DNA of 64,000 bases from Streptomyces adustus (GTDB lineage Bacteria; Actinomycetota; Actinomycetes; Streptomycetales; Streptomycetaceae), in NCBI RefSeq assembly GCF_009377175.1, contig NZ_VJZD01000012.1:1-64000 (forward strand), written 5' to 3'. Below the pieces are notes generated by a model. That model was not told the origin of the DNA and did no database searches. It saw only the letters and a list, made by a program, of their open reading frames with translations. A program made the translations under genes and the position numbers. The first letter of the stretch is position 1. Every line of letters starts with the position of its first letter. Below are positions 63,790 through 64,000 of the stretch, piece after piece.

Positions 63790-64000
63790 GTGACTGAGTT
63801 GCAGTTCGAGCTACAATCGTTCTCCCGCAGGGAGAAAGGAAGCCGCAAGGGGCTCGTGAACGGATTCGGGGAGGTGACCGTCACCGTCAAGCGTCGCAAA
63901 AGATCAACCAGGGCGGGGTTCGATCAGCTAACAGTGCGTCTTCATGGCGAACAAATGCCGGCGATCGAATATTGCACCGTCGGACCGCAGCGCCCCACAT
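63790..64000 (+). CDS. Hypothetical protein, N-terminal part (cut by right edge)
   Basis: GTG at 63790 follows GGAAG by 6 bases and opens a frame to the window end (70 codons): VTELQFELQSFSRREKGSRK, then VNGFGEVTVTVKRRKRSTRA and QLTVRLHGEQMPAIEYCTV. Basic, beta-rich looking, no signal peptide. It starts 37 bases after the 440-residue gene, so is probably in the same transcript. Not recognised. Confidence 0.6.
   Translation, partial: MTELQFELQSFSRREKGSRKGLVNGFGEVTVTVKRRKRSTRAGFDQLTVRLHGEQMPAIEYCTVGPQRPT

Overview
The window is very GC-rich, densely coded DNA with GTG starts, ATGA/GTGA stop-start overlaps and strong GC hairpins between convergent genes. Together with a 14-gene nuo operon, a futalosine-pathway menaquinone gene, a Tad pilus locus lacking a secretin, and actinobacterial cell-wall hydrolases, this points to the core chromosome of a Streptomyces (or very close relative). 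The order helicase - Uma2 - nuo operon - NlpC/P60 - geranylgeranyl reductase-like - menG - mqnC - Tad is the order I recall for that genus; this is memory, not a search.

Layout. 1-2.2 kb: edge of an unknown gene, a small P-loop-like unknown and an NAD(P)H:FMN reductase-like protein preceded by a 15-bp direct repeat. 2.2-6.7 kb (minus): an ABC permease/ATPase pair, a membrane-anchored LolA/RseB-like protein with a short collagen-like insert, and a long-chain polyprenyl diphosphate synthase. 7.4-8.1 kb: a c-di-AMP (ydaO) riboswitch in front of a small secreted lytic transglycosylase. 8.1-17.1 kb: HAD phosphatase, FAD monooxygenase-like and ATP-grasp pair, fumarylacetoacetase, M56 peptidase, RecQ helicase, Uma2 nuclease-like protein.

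17.2-33.2 kb (minus): complete complex I operon nuoA-nuoN, read from a promoter that carries a good Rex (NADH/NAD+ sensor) operator. Near it are the quinone genes that feed it: the polyprenyl synthase, a geranylgeranyl-reductase-family flavoprotein, menG and mqnC. 33.4-34.8 kb: palindromes and an NlpC/P60 endopeptidase. 38.0-43.6 kb: an extracellular polysaccharide locus (small membrane protein, NodB deacetylase fused to a GT2 synthase, acyltransferase) with a divergent GH18-like lipoprotein; it resembles the mat/PNAG systems of streptomycetes.

45.6-56.7 kb (minus): a 12-gene Tad-type pilus locus: SAF/CpaB-like, CpaE-like ATPase, CpaF/TadA, TadB, TadC, a small Flp-like pilin, two TadE proteins, a TadG-like protein, a small membrane protein, a very large LysM-BTAD membrane protein and a prepilin peptidase. 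A 17-bp palindrome sits just upstream of its first gene.

57.2-64 kb: accessory-looking DNA with lower GC toward the right edge. It has an Rpn/PD-(D/E)XK-like gene with EGR repeats, then two divergent copies of the same two-gene module (lipoprotein + secreted CWYEP protein, genes overlapping). The right-hand copy is followed by a 440-residue protein with a possibly WXG100-like N-terminus and by a gene cut by the window edge. This duplicated module is the part I find least explained by known biology.
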